DNA from: MWBV01 sp964418095
GTDB taxonomy: Archaea > Nanobdellota > Nanobdellia > Pacearchaeales > GW2011-AR1
Assembly (NCBI GenBank): GCA_964418095.1
Contig: CAYQKM010000004.1
Location: 1-63,637 of the forward strand
Direction of reading: 5' to 3'
DNA length: 63,637 nt
A program made the position numbers and the translations under genes. The first letter of the stretch is position 1; each line of letters begins with the position of its first letter. Below the pieces are notes generated by a model that worked only from the letters and a program-made list of their open reading frames with translations, was not told where the DNA came from and searched no databases. Positions 60,881 through 63,637 of this stretch are shown here, piece by piece.

Positions 60881-62080
60881 TTAATTCTCCGGTGCATTTA
60901 CAGCACCAAAAACAATATTACCTTGACAGCTTCCGGATATATAATTCGGAACACGTATTCTCCAATAGGTTCCTTTCACAGCCTCATCTTGATTTTCACT
61001 CTTTCTATAATCTAAATTGAATGTTTCTATTTTCGGAGATGAGGTTAGATTAATATATTTTGATTCAAATTCCTCTAAGCTTATTTCTCCTCCATTTGAT
61101 TTTGTAAGATTAAATCGTTCGTACGTTACGGGGATGTTATTTGTCTCTTCTCCACTGACACAAGTCATAGCGTATCCATCCTCTTCTTGAGAACCATATC
61201 CACTTAACGACAAATTAATTTTAATATTTCCATAATTTGTAATATTTATTCTACTCTCTTTAGTAATCTCTTTGCCTTCTTCAATCTCAAAATGAATTAT
61301 AGAATCAACACCTAATGCTAAAAGAGGGTTTATAAAAGAAGTGTCACCTTTTTTAGAAACTATTGAAAAATTATCCTGAACAGAGATGGTACAATTCCAA
61401 AACTCAGAATTAGCATAATACCAGACATAGAATGCGCAGGTTATTTTCGCTTCATTTTGGGTTCCATAAGAATAGTTTATTTCACAGCTATCATTTGTAT
61501 AATGGAGATTATTATCATTAAAGTCTTCGAAATATGAATTAACACTATCAAAGAATACAGCACTTGCATTTGTCAAAGAAAATTCTCCATCATATTCTGT
61601 AGCGATTGCAGTACATTTAATCTCTTTAGTCGCGGCAGGGATTAAATCTATTTCCTTCTCCGGAAAAGGGAGATCATCTTCAATATGTATGCTCGTAATA
61701 TTTGGGGGAGAATTAAGAGTTATATTTTCCACAATATCATACCCATATCCACCAACAAGAACGCTTTTTTCTCCAGAAATATAATTGTTCCCATTATTAA
61801 CCACTTTCAATGTAAGTGTATTTGTAACATTGCATCCGCTTTTTAACATCTCACAATCAATCATATATATCCCACTTGCTTTGGAATTTCCTTCAGGCCC
61901 AATTATATCACTTACATTTTCTATTGCACCAATTTCAGTGTTCCAAAGAACTATAGAAAGTCCATTAGGACTAGTGCCATCTTTAGCATTTTCAACATAT
62001 CCTACAATATAGTGAGCAGCAGAGCACATTTGAATTACAAATATTATCCCAATTATACTTAGCAAAAACATTTTTTTCAT
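60881..62080 (-). CDS. Secreted protein sharing the HYIVG N-terminal domain
   Basis: 399 aa. Signal peptide (1-21, IQMCSAAHY). Residues 22-125 (AHYIVGYVENAKDGTSPNGL, SDIIGPEGNSKASGIYMIDC, NTLTLKVVNNGNNYISGEKS) align with the start of the 624-aa protein. The rest is an Asn/Ser-rich beta region with several Cys (KCTAIATEYDG, NDSCEINYSYG, CTISVQDNF) and a WRIRVPNYISGSCQGNIVF end. No transmembrane anchor. Its start overlaps the upstream stop by 4 nt. Confidence 0.75.
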   Translation of the reverse strand: MKKMFLLSIIGIIFVIQMCSAAHYIVGYVENAKDGTSPNGLSIVLWNTEIGAIENVSDIIGPEGNSKASGIYMIDCEMLKSGCNVTNTLTLKVVNNGNNYISGEKSVLVGGYGYDIVENITLNSPPNITSIHIEDDLPFPEKEIDLIPAATKEIKCTAIATEYDGEFSLTNASAVFFDSVNSYFEDFNDNNLHYTNDSCEINYSYGTQNEAKITCAFYVWYYANSEFWNCTISVQDNFSIVSKKGDTSFINPLLALGVDSIIHFEIEEGKEITKESRINITNYGNIKINLSLSGYGSQEEDGYAMTCVSGEETNNIPVTYERFNLTKSNGGEISLEEFESKYINLTSSPKIETFNLDYRKSENQDEAVKGTYWRIRVPNYISGSCQGNIVFGAVNAPEN

Positions 62081-62406
62081 ATTAAATCTAAAATGACCTC
62101 CCTTTTTGAGACTACTTCATATGTTCTGTTTGGAAGCATTACAAAATTTTCTCCTATGCCTCCAAATACATTTACATATCCTTTTTCTTCTCCATTTTCA
62201 GTGCAACTTATAGTAGATATCTCAGGAAATAAATTAACTAAATCTTTAACATAGATTGGATTAAAATCAGCACTTGTATTTAGAAAAGTTTTCCCTTCAT
62301 TAAGTACGATTCCCTCCCCTAAATCAATTTCTTCAGCAAAAAGAATATCTACTGTACCCAAGAAGATGCCAATGAAAAATACTGCAAACAAAATTTTCTT
62401 ATTCAT
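62077..62406 (-). CDS. Small secreted protein of the AbrB-led operon
   Basis: 109 aa from the ATG complementary to 62404-62406 (MNKKILFAVFFIGIFLGTVD): signal peptide to about residue 24, then a small beta-rich domain (EIDLGEGIVLNEGKTFLN, GYVNVFGGIGENFVMLPNRT). Unrecognised. Short ATGA overlap with the next gene and 8-nt overlap with the regulator suggest coupled translation. Confidence 0.68.
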   Translation of the reverse strand: MNKKILFAVFFIGIFLGTVDILFAEEIDLGEGIVLNEGKTFLNTSADFNPIYVKDLVNLFPEISTISCTENGEEKGYVNVFGGIGENFVMLPNRTYEVVSKREVILDLI

Positions 62407-62563
62407 TTTTGTCCTCCGTAACAATTATTTTTTTGTTAATAGGATCAAATTTCAAAATTATTTTTGAGCCTTCTTTTAGATTTAGAGTATCTACAATTGC
62501 CTTGGGTATTTTTATCCTATGACCTTTTTGTATTTTATTATCTTTAAATGTAATCTCTACCAT
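62399..62563 (-). CDS. AbrB/SpoVT-type regulator (54 aa)
   Basis: Translation begins MVEITFKDNKIQKGHRIKIP and ends IIVTEDKNE. It is a swapped-hairpin AbrB domain: KGHRIKIPKAIVDTLNLKEG is the usual RITIPK..R..L.lk.GD pattern, followed by KIILKFDPINKKIIV strands. First gene of the surface-protein operon, overlapping the second by ATGAATAA. Probable autoregulator; a 13-bp motif repeated just upstream (62564-62576 and 62619-62631) is a possible operator. Confidence 0.82.
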   Translation of the reverse strand: MVEITFKDNKIQKGHRIKIPKAIVDTLNLKEGSKIILKFDPINKKIIVTEDKNE

Positions 62564-62634
62564 ATACTTTTAAAAGGGTATATAAATTCCTTACTTAACC
62601 TCTTTTGATACTAATACGATACTTTTAAAAGTAT
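62564..62634. promoter_or_regulatory. Paired ATACTTTTAAAAG motifs upstream of AbrB gene
   Basis: ATACTTTTAAAAG overlaps the AbrB start (about 62564-62576) and recurs at 62619-62631, where it is part of the perfect 16-bp palindrome ATACTTTTAAAAGTAT (62619-62634). It lies between divergent surface operons. Confidence 0.55.
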
Positions 62635-62673
62635 TTAAATCTTATCTTTATGAAGGGATTTACATTATAACAA

Positions 62674-62682
62674 TATATAAAA
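62674..62682 (+). promoter_or_regulatory. TATA box for the surface gene at 62705
   Basis: TATATAAAA centred about 27 nt before ATG 62705, so leaderless transcription is likely. Confidence 0.55.
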
Positions 62683-62704
62683 ATATTAAACGAGGCGTAA
62701 TAGA

Positions 62705-63637
62705 ATGAAAAAGGGGCTAATTAGAGTAGGAGCGATAGGATTTTTACTTTTAATAATATCTGGGATTGTCTTTTTTTCAGTTTTCTCTTCAGCGTATTCT
62801 GATAAAGAGAATTCTCAAAAAGAGAGAGTTCAATTTTCTTTTGAAGAGAATCAAACATTTGTTCTTGATTCATTTGTTTCATTTAATTTTGAAAATCTTG
62901 GAGATTATAAGCTTTTTATTACTTCTCCCAATGGAGAAAGAACATCTCATCTTTCATCAAATAATTTCTTTTTATTTCATGTATTAGAAGAAGGAGAATA
63001 TTCATTAATAGTTGACAGAGGGAATAAAAGAAACTCTTATCATTTCTTTGTTACATCTAAAAATCATGGGAAACAAGTAAATAAAGAAAAAAATTGTAAA
63101 CCTGGAAAGTCAGGTAAAAAATGTAATCCATATAATCCAAACGAACCAGACAATTCAACTGAACTTAAAGAACCAGAAGACACTGAGCAAGAAATTCCAA
63201 TAGTAAATCCAGAAGATCCTGTTCAGGAAAAAGCAGAAATAAATAAGCCTGTAGAATGGACCAAAACAATTTCAGAAGAAAATTTAACCAACCTAATAGA
63301 AATTCCCGCTGTGATTAACTTAACATTAAAAGACGAAACAGGAGAAGCAATTAATTATACATTAGTAAATATTGAGGGTAAAAACTACCTTAACCTAACA
63401 GAATCTCTCCAAGGAAATATTTCTGGAGAAGTCAAGATAGAATATATTACAGAGGCTCCAAAAGTAGAGGAAACAATAATTTCCGAAACAATTAAAGAAG
63501 TTGTAATTTCTTCATCAAAAGATCTTAACTACAAAGATGTGCTTTCTTATACATACTTGCCAAGAGAAATATCTTCAAAATCTTTAATCAAGATTTATTG
63601 GAAAGAAAATAATACTTATCTTGACTTTAATGCTTCA
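62705..63637 (+). CDS. Secreted or membrane-anchored surface protein (partial, C-terminus outside window)
   Basis: I translated 311 codons to the window edge without a stop. N-terminus MKKGLIRVGAIGFLLLIISG is a signal sequence or signal anchor. Next comes a beta-sandwich-like region (FSFEENQTFVLDSFVSFNFE), then a Cys pair NCKPGKSGKKCNPYNPNEPD and an acidic Pro/Glu linker. A further beta region follows (VIEIPAVINL-type: LIEIPAVINLTLKDETGEAI). Divergent from the AbrB-led operon and in the same island, so part of the surface set. Function unknown. Confidence 0.75.
   Translation, partial: MKKGLIRVGAIGFLLLIISGIVFFSVFSSAYSDKENSQKERVQFSFEENQTFVLDSFVSFNFENLGDYKLFITSPNGERTSHLSSNNFFLFHVLEEGEYSLIVDRGNKRNSYHFFVTSKNHGKQVNKEKNCKPGKSGKKCNPYNPNEPDNSTELKEPEDTEQEIPIVNPEDPVQEKAEINKPVEWTKTISEENLTNLIEIPAVINLTLKDETGEAINYTLVNIEGKNYLNLTESLQGNISGEVKIEYITEAPKVEETIISETIKEVVISSSKDLNYKDVLSYTYLPREISSKSLIKIYWKENNTYLDFNAS

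Overview
The window is archaeal and very AT-rich, with tightly packed genes and many small proteins. The replication set is archaeal: both subunits of DNA polymerase D, Orc1/Cdc6, RadA, RPA, a RecJ/GAN-type DHH nuclease and EndoQ. Translation and secretion genes are also archaeal (SRP54/FtsY, aIF2alpha, aEF1B, uS15, Bud32, archaeal apgM, an archaeal pilus ATPase/platform pair). One tRNA carries a bulge-helix-bulge intron. The base composition, small size and shortened or degenerate housekeeping proteins suggest a DPANN archaeon (Pacearchaeota/Woesearchaeota/Nanoarchaeota-like); this is inference, because no rRNA gene is present. Several first genes have a TTTATAAA box centred about 25 nt before the ATG, which implies leaderless transcripts. 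Some genes inside operons overlap, and some have a GGAGG-type ribosome-binding site.

Layout. 1-15.1 kb is mostly housekeeping: apgM (partial), ftsY, tRNA-Ser, srp54, a VKOR-like oxidoreductase, two secreted unknowns, bud32, intron-containing tRNA-Gln, uS15-recJ, aIF2alpha with a degenerate Nudix and a tiny Nop10-like gene, endoQ, ndk, radA, rpa, aEF1B and a degenerate HIT protein. 15.1-27.5 kb is a type-IV-pilus-like locus: prepilin peptidase, about ten tiny pilin-like genes (three too short for routine ORF calling), platform protein, ATPase, coiled-coil accessories, a duplicated membrane protein pair and a PRC-barrel protein. 27.6-36.4 kb holds a protease-dead M50 homologue, a Hef helicase/nuclease split in two genes, thpR, an arginase-fold protein lacking two metal ligands, an M16 peptidase, a homologue of the 16S rRNA m7G1405 methyltransferases, a TGS GTPase and a TctA-like permease.

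36.4-43.4 kb carries polD large subunit, polD small subunit and cdc6, all pointing left. They end at a 0.56-kb AT-rich gap with ORB-like repeats that I read as the chromosomal origin. Genes to its right point right: a PRC-barrel protein, an unknown, a wHTH protein and a coiled-coil/wHTH protein. A second coiled-coil/wHTH protein and a 1.3-kb gene-free stretch follow. From 45.0 to 47.6 kb several families of short DNA repeats run through both coding and non-coding sequence. I consider this origin-side, repeat-rich locus one of the two best candidates for something undescribed.

47.8-63.6 kb is a cell-surface island. An RHH-like regulator overlaps the start of a 1086-aa surface protein. A 669-aa surface protein is followed 1 nt later by a membrane-anchored HerA/FtsK-type ATPase that has its own signal peptide and extracytoplasmic domain. 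An AbrB-like regulator heads a six-gene operon of secreted proteins. A further surface protein runs off the end. Three surface proteins share a small helical cytoplasmic tail, two share an N-terminal domain, and both regulator/surface pairs overlap by the same 8 nt. This surface-protein/ATPase island is the second candidate system.
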